Source: Climacium dendroides (lineage: Eukaryota > Streptophyta > Bryopsida > Hypnales > Climaciaceae). Taken from it: a stretch of DNA of 64,000 bases. This document shows, one piece after another, positions 48,441-61,094 of the stretch. The position numbers and the translations under genes are program-made. Position 1 is the stretch's first letter, and every line of letters begins with the position of its first letter. The stretch lies in NCBI GenBank assembly GCA_950106755.1, contig OX467090.1:9609489-9673488 (forward strand). Direction: 5' to 3'. Below the pieces are notes generated by a model. The model did no database searches. It had not been told where the DNA came from and was given only the letters and a program-made list of their open reading frames with translations.

Positions 48441-50045
48441 CGCTAAGAGAGGATTTTGCAATTTTGTAGTTCAGGGCAGCTACAAAAACTACAAGAGGCT
48501 CTTTGTTGCTGATTTCAAAGTATAGTTGCGTTGTACGTGTAGTTAGTATCATGATAGCCAGAAACTAAAGCTTAAGGCACAATCCCACAATACGAGAAGC
48601 ACACCAAAGTGCAGTGTACTCAGCTGTGTACTGTACAGTGCAAAGCACCGGTCGCCCACCAGGGGTCGACAACCGGAAACTGTACTTGGCGTTTCCCAGG
48701 TGTGAGATTTTGCCAAGGCTCAGTTTTTGACTACCAACAGCTTCAGCACTGTGCCTATGAAACCTGTACTCAAAATTTGACGTAATTTTGCCTCCAATTT
48801 GCCTCCAATTGTCCACAGCCCAAAACACAGATGCCTAGCTCAAAATCACGGCCTCAAGAAAGCTACTTAGGAAGAATTTGACCGTAACTCATCATCGATC
48901 CTTCCAGATGGGGATAACTGCTGCAGATCGGTATCACCAAAGTTGTTGTAGAAACTGGTGGATGTTTCAAGCTGGACTTATGTTGAGTTGCTGTTGTTGC
49001 AGGTTCTCAAGCCAAGGGGGCTACGGCTGGGAGCTCATGGTTCGTGTCATTGTGCTCCTGTCTCGTGCTCCTGCAGCTAGCAAAATTCGATTTAGCTAGA
49101 CACGCTTTCAATACAATCCTCGATTGTGTGTCACTGCCGACACGTTTTATGATCAATTGGAAACTCGCTACAGTACATTTCAATTTGGTGCATCTCAGAG
49201 TGCCGACAGCATTGGACGTCAATGTGGCGGAATCAGCGTGACTTTGGTACTTTCGCGGAGAAGACTGAAAACAAAATTCTACACCAGTCCTAGATTGGAA
49301 AGACTCGTGCAGATGAAAGTCACAATCTTCGGAGCCCAAATTTGCGCCAAATTTAGTGGAAGTGATTTGCGTGGGTGTCCAGAATCTCAGTCACGTGTGT
49401 TTTAATGGCAATTTGGAGCCCTAGAATTGTGATGTTTAATTGACAAAGAGCTCTAAATTCCTACATCGATTTGAGGTTTCAGTCGGGCAACTCCGGGTCA
49501 GTTCTTTCACTTCTTTGTTGGTAACCCTTTTCATTGGGCATCAATCTCGTGGAATACTGCCTGTGTAATGATTTAAACGTCAGCCCATTACGGTCCATGA
49601 TGAAAGTAAAGGCCAAAGAAAATATTATACGTCCTTGAGTACGTTATGAAACGCAGAAGTGTCTTATTTGTGATCATGAAAATCAGTGTAAAATCTTTGA
49701 AAAAATGAGTGGACGGTGAGTGAACAGCGTAAGGAATGTACTCATGAGGGCGACAAGTCTTCGCACATAGACAAGCCTTCCTCGTCAACAAGCGTGTGAG
49801 CCTCCCAGGAAAAGCATGATGCTTGGTTGACTTGAGAAAACCAGAGAAACGTTTCGGAATCTGATCTCAAGGTAAGGTTTAGTATCATCCAAATAACAAA
49901 AATAATGATAATAACGTTGGTCTTGTTTAGGATCCATGTCATATGGGGCGGAGTACAGCACAGGAGCACGTCAAAGATGTTGCTTACAGTGCTGGTTGCC
50001 CTGTCAACACCACCGGGGCGGCCTGTACTGTGCAGTACTGTACAT
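48441..50045. other. Intergenic, no gene recognised
   Basis: GC content is higher than the deserts and several open frames of 70-110 codons exist on both strands (for example 49007-49339 minus). None shows a family signature or consistent splice partners. A peptide near 49970-50050 was considered and rejected. Confidence 0.4.
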
Positions 50046-50339
50046 TAAGGTGGGTTTCCTCAAACCCGCCTTTTTTTTTTGCTACTGTGCCTCTTTACTG
50101 TTATTAGACTCATCAAAAAAATTTATTTTCTTATTGGCAAGTGAAAGGAGGTTCCAACGCACCAAAGAATGTGACATTTGAATACCGTATGCAAAAGTTA
50201 TGAAGGGTCAAAGTTTGTTTGGTAGATCATGTTCCAAAATCGTTTCTTCAGCGTATATACATGTTGATTTTGGAGTTGTACACAAAGTGATGATGATGGT
50301 AGTTTTGGGTTAGTGGCACATTTGGGGTCACCTACCTTA
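50046..50339 (+). mobile_element. Family C MITE-like element with terminal inverted repeats
   Basis: About 294 bp. It starts TAAGGTGGGTTTCC and ends GGTCACCTACCTTA, imperfect inverted termini of the same type as family B, with TA at both borders. Inside: AGGAGGTTCCAAC, AAGAATGTGACATTTGAATA, CCGTATGCAAAAGTTATG, GGCACATTTGGGG. The most complete C copy. Confidence 0.7.
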
Positions 50340-50346
50340 TACGTTG

Positions 50347-50532
50347 AGGTTGCTATCAATAGGAATTTAATTAAATGTTGGAATGTTTTGTTGAAATTAT
50401 AAATTATGTATGATTGTATGAAAGTGAAACAATTGATTTAGGTTGCTATCAATAGGAATTTAATTAAATGTTGGAATGTTTTGTTGAAATTATAAATTAT
50501 GTATGATTGTATGAAAGTGAAACAATTGATTT
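50347..50532 (+). repeat. 93-bp perfect tandem duplication
   Basis: Units 50347-50439 and 50440-50532 look identical by eye. It lies directly after the family C element. The lack of divergence indicates a recent event, or an assembly artefact. Confidence 0.95.
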
Positions 50533-51260
50533 GCTTATCAAAAGGGTTCAAGGAGATGAAAATGGATGAAAATTTGATGAAATGAATCATGTAAAATTCT
50601 TCCATAGATGAAAAATGCTATAGATTCAAATAAATATAAATTTGAATGTTTTTAATTCCTTGGCTAAATTAAAAAATTAAACATTTTGTCAATCATGTAT
50701 TATATTATAGTTAGGATATTTCTTTATTACTTGAGACCATATTTTACTTGTTTGATATCATTGGTAATAGCATCAATTGTCCAATTTCTGATTTCTTTGG
50801 ATTGGATCTTAGGGTGCATAATCTTAATGGTTGGATTGTTTTTATTCATATATATTGGGGGTATTAAAACAAAAGTATCAAATTGACCAAATTACATTGA
50901 CCTTCAGAGCCTTTATCGACCAATTTTTTTTTCCATGTTTGATTATGTTCTTGAAACTTTGGTTTTATTTTTTTATTTGATATTTTCTATGTATCTCCTA
51001 CAATTCTAATCATCATTTTCTACATGTCCAACTTTGTTTTGTGCAATTCCAAAAAAGTATTAAAAAGGTTATAAGATGTTGTTTCTTTGAGCATAAACTA
51101 AAGTACTCTCAAATCTAATTTTTTTAAAGGATTTTCTCTAATGTACATTTAGCTAATGAAAATTTTATATAGCAATGGAGCAAATTTTAGCCAATTCTAT
51201 GAATGCTAGTAGTTAGTATTAAATTTGATTTTATAGATGTATATGTATGTGGAAAGATTT

Positions 51261-51645
51261 GAATCATTCTATTCTTATTGCAATTCAAATGTCATGATCT
51301 TAAAATATGTAGGTCAAGATTTTTACTCTAAATTTTTGAATCATTCTATTCTTATTGCAATTCAAATGTCATGATCTTAAAATATGTAGGTCAAGATTTT
51401 TACTCTAAATTTTTGAATCATTCTATTCTTATTGCAATTCAAATGTCATGATCTTAAAATATGTAGGTCAAGATTTTTACTCTAAATTTTTGAATCATTC
51501 TATTCTTATTGCAATTCAAATGTCATGATCTTAAAATATGTAGGTCAAGATTTTTACTCTAAATTTTTGAATCATTCTATTCTTATTGCAATTCAAATCT
51601 CATGATTTTAAAATATATAGGTCAAGATTTTTACTCTAAATTTTT
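51261..51645 (+). repeat. 77-bp tandem array, five copies
   Basis: The motif GAATCATTCTATTCTTATTG recurs at 51261, 51338, 51415, 51492 and 51569, an exact 77-bp period. The first four units are nearly identical. The fifth has changes (CTCATGATTTT, ATATATAGG), as expected for an older edge unit. No coding capacity. Confidence 0.97.
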
Positions 51646-52440
51646 GGTGGACATACTTCAATAGATTAAATAATTTTTATTTAATGTGTTACAATGATAA
51701 TTTTTTTGATGAAGTGACAAAGATAGAACATTTAGCTAATTGTTTTAGAAAAAAATGAGCTAAATTAGCATTTTTATATAAACAACCTACATAGCATTTC
51801 CATTGACCTAGACATTATTGTAATGGCTCGTCTAGGGCATTGAATCAAGAAGAAATATGATGTGTCAAGTTTAAGTTTCAAGGGCGAAAGGCCAATTCAA
51901 TAGCTCAATTGAACTTCCTCAATCTTTATTTTGTGACAAATATACTAATGTAGCAACTCTTCTAGAACTAAATTATTGATGCTCAAAGAGCTAGGTACCC
52001 ACTTGGAATTTGAAGAGAACAATTTTTTTTAATGGTCAATCCTTAAAAGGATATTTGAGGTCTAAGGAAGGCTACCCAAACTTGGATTTCAAAATCGTTC
52101 TTAAATGTGCACCATGTAAATTGTTCAAATGAGCAATCAATGTTGAACTTCCATTCTCCTCAAGGCCATAGGCAACCTCAAATCCACTATTCAAAACCTT
52201 TATCAAACTTTCCAATGCAAAAAGTACAAGTTCAAATTGTGATTCAAAACCCAAGTCTTAGATTGATAAATGCATCTTTTGAAGACAAAGAGAATGATAC
52301 CAAGGAAGTTCACATTTGGTTGAGTACCAAAGAAATTTTCAAATCACTATAAAAATGAAGAATATATCCATTGATCCAAAAATCAAAGTACCTTGGTGAT
52401 AGGCCTAATCCTTTTAGGGGTAAGTTAGGTTTTCATGTAA
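51646..52440. other. AT-rich intergenic DNA
   Basis: No recognised gene. 52375-52430 (AATCAAAGTACCTTGGTGAT) resembles the terminal region of the 14660-15160 element and may be a solo end of it. Confidence 0.4.
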
Positions 52441-53166
52441 TAAGGTAATAAGTTTTGAAATTGCATAAGCTCCAAAACTACCCACATCTGCAAATGTATA
52501 TTATGTGTACATGTTGCTTTTTCATAGCCTTTAGCAACGTACAAACAATGTACATTTTAGGAGGTGGGCAATTTTAAAACCCTATACCATTTCAACTTCA
52601 AAACTTTATAACTAATTCCATAAAGTTCCAAAAGAACATGAAACGGCTTGGGTTAGAGTAGGCCCGCCATTGAGCGGATAAACCCAAATACCGGACGACA
52701 GCCTTTCCAAAATCTGCACAGGTACCGGACACTCGAGAACTTAAGGAACTTAGGGAACAAATTCATTGGAATTAGGGGAACAGATTAGAACGTGTCACAT
52801 GCAAAGACTGCATAGTGTCCGGTGTTTGGCCACCAGAGTTCTTTTATCAAATTTGAAACTCATTGCCTTTGCACTGCAGCAAAAAAAATTCTAAAAATCT
52901 TTTTTGCGTTTTGATTTTTGTTCTTGAATCTTCTCTTGACAATGCAATATCATGCCAAATTTTACATTAGTCAAGTCATTATTTTAATTTAGAGACAAAA
53001 TTGAAATTTGTCTGTGCGGTAAATGGCAAGGTTAGTCTAGTTGCCAATTCCACTTGTCTTTCAAGAAAAATTCAAGAAAAATTTACTGAAAATTATTTCA
53101 AGAAGCTGCACCTCCCCAAATTCAGTTCCAGCTCTTAGGTGGGCGATTTCTGGACCTGTTACCTTC
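52441..53166 (+). mobile_element. Family B element split by a 385-bp insertion
   Basis: The left part (52441-52657) begins TAAGGTAATAAG and runs through the fold-back and AAACGGCTTGGGTTAGA. The right part (53043-53166) resumes TTGCCAATTCCACTTG and ends GGACCTGTTACCTT. Uninterrupted copies read GGGTTAGATGCCAATTCC or GGGATAGATGCCAATTCC across this point, so foreign DNA entered between them. Confidence 0.8.
52658..53042. mobile_element. Insertion nested in a family B element
   Basis: About 385 bp absent from the other B copies. It is more GC-rich than its surroundings at its left end and contains a 10-bp inverted pair, ACCGGACACT and AGTGTCCGGT. No clear terminal inverted repeats or target duplication; TTAG occurs near both junctions. 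Origin unknown. Confidence 0.6.
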
Positions 53167-53605
53167 GAGGTCTCCATCTCATGTTCTCCATGTCCAGTGA
53201 TTGACAGCACATTCGCACACCTGAAAGTTATCTCTAATAGAATCAGTGTCTCATGTGAGAAAATCTTTTGAATGTAAACCTCGTTCCTGTCTTCGTGGCA
53301 TGAGTGCATTTCATGATTTGATAACGCTATTGTTTATTATTATTGACGTCTTATTAGTATTCGTTATAGCGACCAAACCCCAAGACTGAAACCGTTGCAG
53401 AAATGGCCGACAACTAACCTAATTTCGAGGAGGTTTTTGAGCAGTTCAGTAGAGGCCATGGCAATTTTGACTAATAACGTGGTGCACCTTATTTTGAGGT
53501 TGACTAACCTAACTGCGACACATGGTGTAGGAACGTTACTCATTTTGATTATTTGGGAATTTCATTATTCATTTCGAATTTGAAATTTAGTGCCATCGTA
53601 TATAC

Positions 53606-53815
53606 CTAGTGTGCTGTTGCCTTAATCAAAAAGAAAAGTAAAAATAATTTTCTAGTTCTTTTAAACTAAAAATAACTCAAAAATCCATAACTTTCACACC
53701 CTAGGTCCAAATGTCACTAAACAAACCCCTGCACCCCTCCTCGTCGAGGGCTTTCCAATGGTACTAAGAACACAATCAGGGGATGCATAGCTTAAAGCAA
53801 AATAAAACAAATGAC
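53606..53815 (-). repeat. Family A repeat, reverse copy
   Basis: Reads in reverse from CTAGTGTGC (matching the GCACACTAG end) through AAAGTAAAAATAATTTTCTAG, AAATAACTCAAAAATCCATAA, CTTTCACACC and GCACCCCTCCTCGTCGAGGG to CTTTCCAATGGTACTAAG. A good full copy. Confidence 0.75.
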
Positions 53816-53829
53816 AATATGGATTTTGG

Positions 53830-56800
53830 GTCATAGGTACCACGGGGTGCTCGTACCTTGAAAGGTGTTGATTTATGCTCCTTTCATAGCTCACGAGATT
53901 TACCAAATCAAAATTACTACACAAATATGACAATCATCCCATCTGTATACATTACTTAGTGATAACATTAACTTTTATGTAATGGAACATAGAATATTAT
54001 CCTTGCAAACAAGGCTGGAAACTAAACCTCTTATAAAACCATGTTGGACTAGAAAGCTTAGACAACTTCAAAGGTGTTGCATTCATAGGCGTTCTAATCA
54101 AAGGAGAATGGGGTTGATAGTACATATATACATGATCACATAAACCCTAACAAGGATTAATATGATCCGATTCACTTTCCTTGCGAGGATTAATATTTCA
54201 CCTCAAGTTGAAAGTTAGAGCAGAGTGATTCGACAAAAATTGGAATCACCTCGACGTCGTGGTTTCCTTCGGTTTCCATCCAAGGTCTGAACAAACTCGC
54301 CAAATGAGTCCCAATGTGGTTCGTTGTACTCTAGACGTCGTAGTTGGAGTCACCAATATGCACTCGAGAAAATTCTGTCCTTTCAGTTTAACCCGAGTCC
54401 TGCACACATTTCACTAGATGTTAGACTCCCCATGCATTATCCCAATGAACAAAGGATCCCTGGTCTTGAATCGACCAATCTGATTAATCATACTGCAAAC
54501 AAAATAACTCCGATAGCTAACTTATATATCCCTACAATTAATTAATAACATTGCATGAATTGGTCAACAAGTAATTAAATTGAATATAAGAGAGTCTTCA
54601 TCTATGATCCTACTCAGGATGGCTAAGAAAAACATGAGACCTGATTAGGGTTTCTTGGTCCATCAGGAAATATTCATTATTTGAATGATCATCGTAACAA
54701 GAAGTGAGAACATTAATATGAAGGAACTTTACAGCATGGATCAGGAAAGGATTCTGATGAATTTGTTGTATGTTCTGATGATAGAAGTGCATTGATCGAG
54801 GTACTCACCAGCAAGTGCAAACATGATGGGAAAATCTGGTCCTACGTGGGAAGGAGTCTTGAACGTGTCTTCGTCGTCAGCATCGTCACATTTGTAGTAA
54901 TAGGTTTGTGCAGTCTTGCAGAAGATCGACAACAACATGATTCATCTTAACGGATTCGTAGAGTACAAACGAGTGCGTCGTCAATTTCGTGAAATTGGCG
55001 CGATTGTGAGCACCAAAACTTGAGGCATTCATCTGCAGAAAGCTCTAAAAACGAGGACCAATATAGGTTTAGGTTTTCAGGCTGCGCGCCCTGAGAGTGC
55101 CAATTGAAAGTCTTGGAATTTCGCCAATTGACGTTGCTACTGTCACGTGAAGTTCCGACTGCCATGAAGTTTCCTGAAATTAATTCATGCTGTGAGATTG
55201 CTGACTTGTTTTTCACATATACAGCACTCATCCATGAGACTCTCAAGTGCTTAGATCCTGCTAATCCATGACACATGCGCCTGGTACACATCCAAGCAAG
55301 ACCCACTTTAGGTGGAATGCCAATTTTTCTGTGACAACAAACGAGGTGATCACGGCAATGCTCCGAATTTTAGGTCAAAATGGAGCATGCCATACACTCA
55401 AAACTTCGCCAACACCTAAAGGACCAAGGATTCGTGGTTTGAATTCACCAGTTTGATTGACCATATTGTGAAAATGATTGAATTCAAATTATGTTAGATT
55501 ATATTTCACTAGAATCAGTGCAGCCCATATTATGTGTTTGTGAGAAATATGTAAGTATGGACAAAAGAAAGTTCCCATATGACCTACTCACAACTACTAA
55601 AAAACATGAGGCCCAGTTTGGCCTTCTGGATTTAAGCACTGCGACGACAACGTTTCCTCATGACTGTTTAGTACTTTTATGTTCACCATAATCCAACACA
55701 GATTACCAATCAACACTGCTATTCGTGCCTCTAATCACAACAACATTTACTCCACTCCTAACTGCTTGTACCTTCCTACTTATAAAGCAGAAAAGTTACA
55801 GATTCGAGCACAAGAATGTAGGGTTTGTAATCAACAGCATGAACCTCAGACTCCAAACCCTAATCCCAAGATAAATTAAAGCTCACCTATTGAACTTCAG
55901 ATTTCCTCTTGGTTCCATGCCTCCATCCCGGAAAGAAGTTGCCTTCTCAGGCGATGGTCACTCATAAGGTCCCGCATCATTAACAACAGTAGCCACCAAA
56001 ATCTCTGTCATCACAACTGCAAACGGAGAGCTCCATGTCGAAGTCATCCTTCAAACTTGAGCCCATTAATTCACAAGTTCTCAACAAACGAATTACAAAT
56101 CAAGAGTACTGAGCAAATTTTCACAGAAAACTCTGAATCCAAATGCTTCCAGTGAAAAGTCACTCCTGCTGCAAGCAATAAAAAACAAAATCAATCAGCA
56201 CAGCACTTCATTGCTATGGACTCACTCTGTCGAAGCCATCACCAAATGGTCAGCAGATCTTTTTCACCTCAAATCTTTAAAAAAAAAATTTCAAATCACT
56301 CCAATCTTACGTCACGAGGTCGAAATTCAGCACAGTCCCAAGGCAACTCTACCACGCAAAGATTTCTTATAAAAATGCCAACACCTTGCCACCTGCATCT
56401 AATCCATCCGCGTCACCGCATGAAATTTCACGTAACCAAAAAGAGGCGGAATCGAATTTTTTTTTTTTTTGCTACAATGAAAGCTGCTTCCGTACGCGGT
56501 TCACAAACATTTCAAAACAGAAAGAAACGTTTTAAAACAAGCGGAATCCTGCAATCGCGGCTTGATTCCGACAGGAAGAAGGTTCAAAGCAAACGCCGTA
56601 AATCAGTAGCCGACGTGTCTTGAAGCTCATTTCTTTATCTTTATCGATTTTTCGCAATATTTCTTTCCAAGAAAATGAGGGCCGACAGCCAGTGTTTTTT
56701 TTTTCGTTTAGGGGTGGGTGCTTAGTTCTCACCAGAGAACAAGTATAGTCAGGCTATGTGGCTTTTTGTTACTTACTTTGGCATTTTTTTTTTCCAAGTC

Positions 56801-57989
56801 ATTGGCTTCAAAGTATATTTTTGCCTATAAATTTAATATCATTGGCTACTTTTGAATTTTGCATGTCGCGGGTTGTGGGGATTAGGGATTTAAGTTTGAA
56901 GGAATTTTGGCTACTTGTTGTGCACTAGTGAATCGGTTTAGGCTGCACCAATAAAGTTATTCCAAAATTTTGTAGACATTTGAGCAATACAAAGTAAGCA
57001 TCCAACACGAAAATGGCGATTTTATTCAAATGGAACTGGAAACAAGTTGGGTGGAAATAGAGATTTACAGTAAGAACTACAACTTCAGCCTAATGTCTCT
57101 AGTTCTCCTAGCTCTACAACTACCAAAACAAGACCTGCAAAACAAACACAAGTACTCCGATGCTTGATTTAGTACAATGTTAGAAAGATGGAAGAGAACA
57201 TTCACACAGTGTAACTATGTAAGCAATTATGCAATGTAAGATAGCAATGTTACACACATTAGTACAATGCAAGTATGCACTACAATTAGTGATAAACACC
57301 CAAACTGTCAAGCACTCAACCACTAACTTTCCTACAAAGTACCACAAATTGTCCTCACACTCATCTTCCTTGGACTTATTGACTATGACAATGTCATCTG
57401 CAATCAACAAAATTGCACACTCCGATGCCTAAGTTAGACGGGGAATGGAATGGATATATACAAGATTGTAAGCAATGCATCTTCTCAGACATTTCCCTAA
57501 TGATATCACATTGTGACAATTGAAAAGGTTTAGGGTAGTTCACCTTAGAATCACTCTAGCATGCAAGGAGAAGGTCATTTTGGATTAGGGTTCACTCAAA
57601 CCAAGTTGTGACTCTGACGCTACTACACACCAGAACAATTTCAGTGACTGAGCATCCTTCATTTCCCATCTGCAGTGTACATGCAAATACAAGCATCACC
57701 CAAATACGATAAATTAACAACAAAGAAATGAAAGCCGTATTCCATAAGAGTAGTACATTGTAAAGTGGAGATTCCCTAAAGTTACAAGCCAAACTTAGCT
57801 ACAACAAAAATTAAGGCAATTCCAAGTCTATCAGACTATCACTTGGCCACATGCCTGCTAAATCGAACAAACTAGCAATACCAGCCACAAATGGCTACCT
57901 TGCAGCCTTGCACTGAATCCTCCGTCTACATCGCTCGTTAGTTGTCACGCGTTAAGCGTATAGTGTTGCCGCTCAATGGCTAGCACCCA
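53830..57989. other. Intergenic, no gene recognised
   Basis: Contains GC-richer patches at 54200-54500, 54800-55400 and 55850-56650. Open frames there (54947-55306 minus, 56216-56623 plus) have no family resemblance. 55480-55610 shares ATATTTCACTAGAATCA-type and CATATGACCTACT blocks with 22060-22150, a further diverged repeat. Confidence 0.4.
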
Positions 57990-60900
57990 CTACTGAAAAC
58001 ATTCATCATAAGGAAAATTGTGTAGGCTATACACATTTTGACAATGTAACCCCACAACCATGCCCAAGTGTTGATCTAGCCTATTCCGCAACCTATCTTT
58101 GAGAAAGGACAGCGCAGAGAAGGTGCGCTCATCTTCCACGCTACCCAAAACGTGCACCATGGCAATCTGGGCCAATTTCAAGTACTCTCCGAAGCTTTTG
58201 CCAAGAGAAGAATTCGTGTCCAAGGTCCTCCATAGTTTGGTTAGTGGATTCACCAATTGGTAAACCGGAGCATGCATTGGAGGCATCTGCATGGCAGCAT
58301 GGGCATTTAATATCATAGCAATCTTAAAAAGAAGTTGCTCCAACTCCAAGAGAAATTTATCAAGCACAGCTGGAACAAATCTTTTGTTGTCACCTTCACC
58401 AATCCACTTTGGCTCACCATAGAAATTCTTGATGACATCCAAATGCTTTCTGAAGCTTGCATTGCAATCCCCTTGCAACCAGTACTGTGGATATACAACA
58501 CCCAATGCGTCCATCAAACTGTGATTTGGAAACCTGTTGGCCATCTCATCCATCAATTTCCCTGCGGCCTCTGCACATGATAACTGACAGAGGCAGCAGT
58601 AACGATTAGTGAACTTCAAGTGGAGAACCTAGACAAGCACATTGGGAAGAACAATCAAACCTTGGCTTTGCATTACACATTTCCCCATAACAAACACACA
58701 AAATTCAGCTATGGAAGGAAGGTTGCTAGTGAAATTAAGGAAAAAAAAGCTCACCTTTGCAATCATTCTGGACAATGGCAATTATGGCCGCATATCCCAC
58801 GGTTGACCATCGCACCATTGTGCATAGCATACAATGTCTCACCACCTACTACGAAAGCCAGAGTCTCACAGAGTCACAGGGCAAGTTTAAGTTGGCATCC
58901 CACTTCATTAGGATTTGCTCATGAGAGCACTGCAGGACTTGGTTGTAAGCATGAAACTCGTCTTTCTGGAAGGTTGTTTCAACATTCAAGTAGAACGTGA
59001 ATAAACTAGTGTGGCATGTGCCCAGAGCCCCAACAAAATCACAAATATAGGCATCTCTTTTCTGAGCCCATTGGATCAAAGTGTCCACTGCCTCCAACAT
59101 CGGCAACAAAGCCAACATGCCGAGCAAGATGTATGGATCCACGAGGAGGGCTAGGTTTGCTTGCATGGTATCTAACAGAGCAATGTCAGAGTGCAATTGG
59201 TGAAGCTTACTACTAAAAAAATGCAATGGAACACATGGTAGCAATTATTCAAACATCACAAGCACAAAAAACAGAAAACTACAAAGGAATAGTATGCACA
59301 CAACTACACACCTAATCACAACAAAAATGGAATACTAAGCAAAGACCCCCAACCCCACAAACTTAACAATGCAAATCTAAGCATACACATAGCCCCAAAA
59401 TTATGAAATACAAACGGCAAGGAACACTCACCCTAGCCTTATGCCCCCACTTTTTGTCATTTTTATCCACATGCATCATTGCCATGACACCTTTGTACTC
59501 TGCTAGCAATCTACAAATTAGAGCGAGGCAGTTCATCCATCGAGTTTTCATGTTTTTGAACATCTTGAGCCCTTTTGACTTAAACTGCACTAACAATGCT
59601 TTGAACTCGGCTGCCTTTTCGGTGAATGGGCAAAGTAATTGTGAGTCATGCGAAGGACTTCTTATATGGAGTGCATGACACTTAAAGAAGACAAAGACTG
59701 TATAGCCAAATTTAGCCGATGGACACAACAGTGAACCCCGGTGGCGAAAGGAGCATATCTTTCCTTGATTTGTGTCATGACTCTTGATTTTGTACCTTGG
59801 AAGCTGCTTACTCCATCGGCTCCGAAGCACAACAACTTCTCTGCAACATTTGCATCCATGACCCCACCTCCAATAGTTAAAGTAGACATGATGGCACTTG
59901 TGAGCTTATTAGATGTGGCACTATCAGGCTGCATTTTCTGGATCGTCAGAAGAAGAGGCACACAGCACCAATTTAGCACAACATAAGCATGGATTGCAAT
60001 CTAGTTGGTGTTGTTGCAGGCACTTGTCTCATCTGTAGACAAAGCAAAATATGTCACATTAGACACAATACTTTTGATTTTCTGCTTCACGAAGTCGTAA
60101 AAGTGCTCGGCCATAATCCACCCGGAGCCGTCACCCCAATGCTTTCGAGGCAACTCAAGAACACCAATGAACTCGTATAACTCAAAGCGGGCCTCAAATT
60201 CTGTCATCAGTCTCCCCCCTGCAAGCAACTGAAACAATGTTGAAAATTGTACTTGTTTTCTCCGTGATTCTGTTGTGTTGCAGCCTTGAATTTGGTTGGC
60301 CACAAACACAGGCCCTCTTGTTGCAAAGCAGACCATACATTTCTTATGAATATCATGTTGGCCATGCTTAGAAATTGTGTCCCGCTTAGGAGCCATTTGC
60401 ATTGGTTTGCCATGCACTACAGAACACGGCTTGTAGCGCACTATTTGTATGATGCCATCTTCGGCCACGATTGCCTCGCACTAGGGCTTCTTCGCCGCCC
60501 ACTCGTTGTGGAATTTGCGTTGCAAGTCATAGTTTTTTTTAAGCTTCTTCATTGACTTTGCAGAAGAAGGATCTGCAGCCTTTGCACCCTTCAACCTGAG
60601 ATCTCCACTCTTGCACTTGTTATTGCCACGGCACGGGGGTCCATGAAAGCATTGTTAGAGTCGATCATCTCGTCTCCGCTCAAGTCTGGCTCATCTTCAA
60701 AATTGTCTGACCCGACATCATCGTCACAGAGAGGGACCACTGCAGGGCACGACAAAATTATTTCTGTGTTGAGGGACCGAGCAGAAGACTCAATGCTGAG
60801 GCTATCTACATCCATGCTTTTTGGCTCCCTAGTAGTGCATTCCAAGGGTGCTCGATTCAAGGAATTCCTATTGGACGTGAAGTAACTACGAATCGTTTTT

Positions 60901-61094
60901 GCACTTCGCGCTCTCTTCCGGGGCTCCAATTCTAGGGCTCGTTTTGACACTTGTGCCTTTCGTTCAGCCGCCTTCGCCTCTTGTTGCAATTGCTCAAGCT
61001 TCCGTTTTTGCCTCTCTGCCATGATGCTTTTCTTTGTGGCCTCCACAGCGTGTGCGAAACCAATGTTTTCAAGAGCAACAGGAGAATCCACCAT
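57990..61094 (-). pseudogene. Decayed hAT-type transposase
   Basis: Minus-strand coding stretches follow each other in transposase order. First, from 61094, comes a basic coiled-coil region (MAERQKRKLEQLQQEAKAAE) and an acidic stretch. Then comes a KKNYDLQRKFHNEWAAKK segment with a zinc-finger-like C/H region (MAPKRDTISKHG). Next is a DUF4371-like catalytic core: ALSTDETSACNNTN, LLCFGADGVSSFQG, GVHCCVHRLNLAIQSLSSLS and KNMKTRWMNCLA. Near the 3' end (58080-58180) is a hAT dimerisation block, VHVLGSVEDERTFSALSFLK. Breaks: in-frame TAG at 60481-60483 and 60001-60003, in-frame TAA at 59662-59664, a frame change shortly after that TAA, another near 60591-60600, and tandem TAG codons near 58850. 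Some gaps could be introns (GTGAGT donors near 59425 and 58756). No terminal inverted repeats or 8-bp target duplication found. Transposition is not expected from this copy. Confidence 0.85.

Noticed and set aside
49965..50050. Peptide reading AYSAGCPVNTTGAACT, faintly like a glycoside hydrolase family 3 fragment
   Set aside because: Too short, no flanking exons in frame, and it abuts a family C element; similarity is probably chance.
51261..51645. Regularly spaced repeats considered as a CRISPR array
   Set aside because: The whole 77-bp unit repeats with no unique spacers, and the DNA is eukaryotic; it is a tandem satellite.
54741..55306. Minus-strand open frames with a plausible GTGAGT donor near 54809
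   Set aside because: The peptide matches no family I know and neighbouring frames do not join into a consistent protein.
56216..56623. 135-codon plus-strand open frame
   Set aside because: Composition is basic and low-complexity, with no family resemblance and no splice context.
57963..57972. TAGTGTTGCC as a hAT terminal inverted repeat beside the transposase stop
   Set aside because: No inverted partner or 8-bp target duplication was found on the far side of the remnant.
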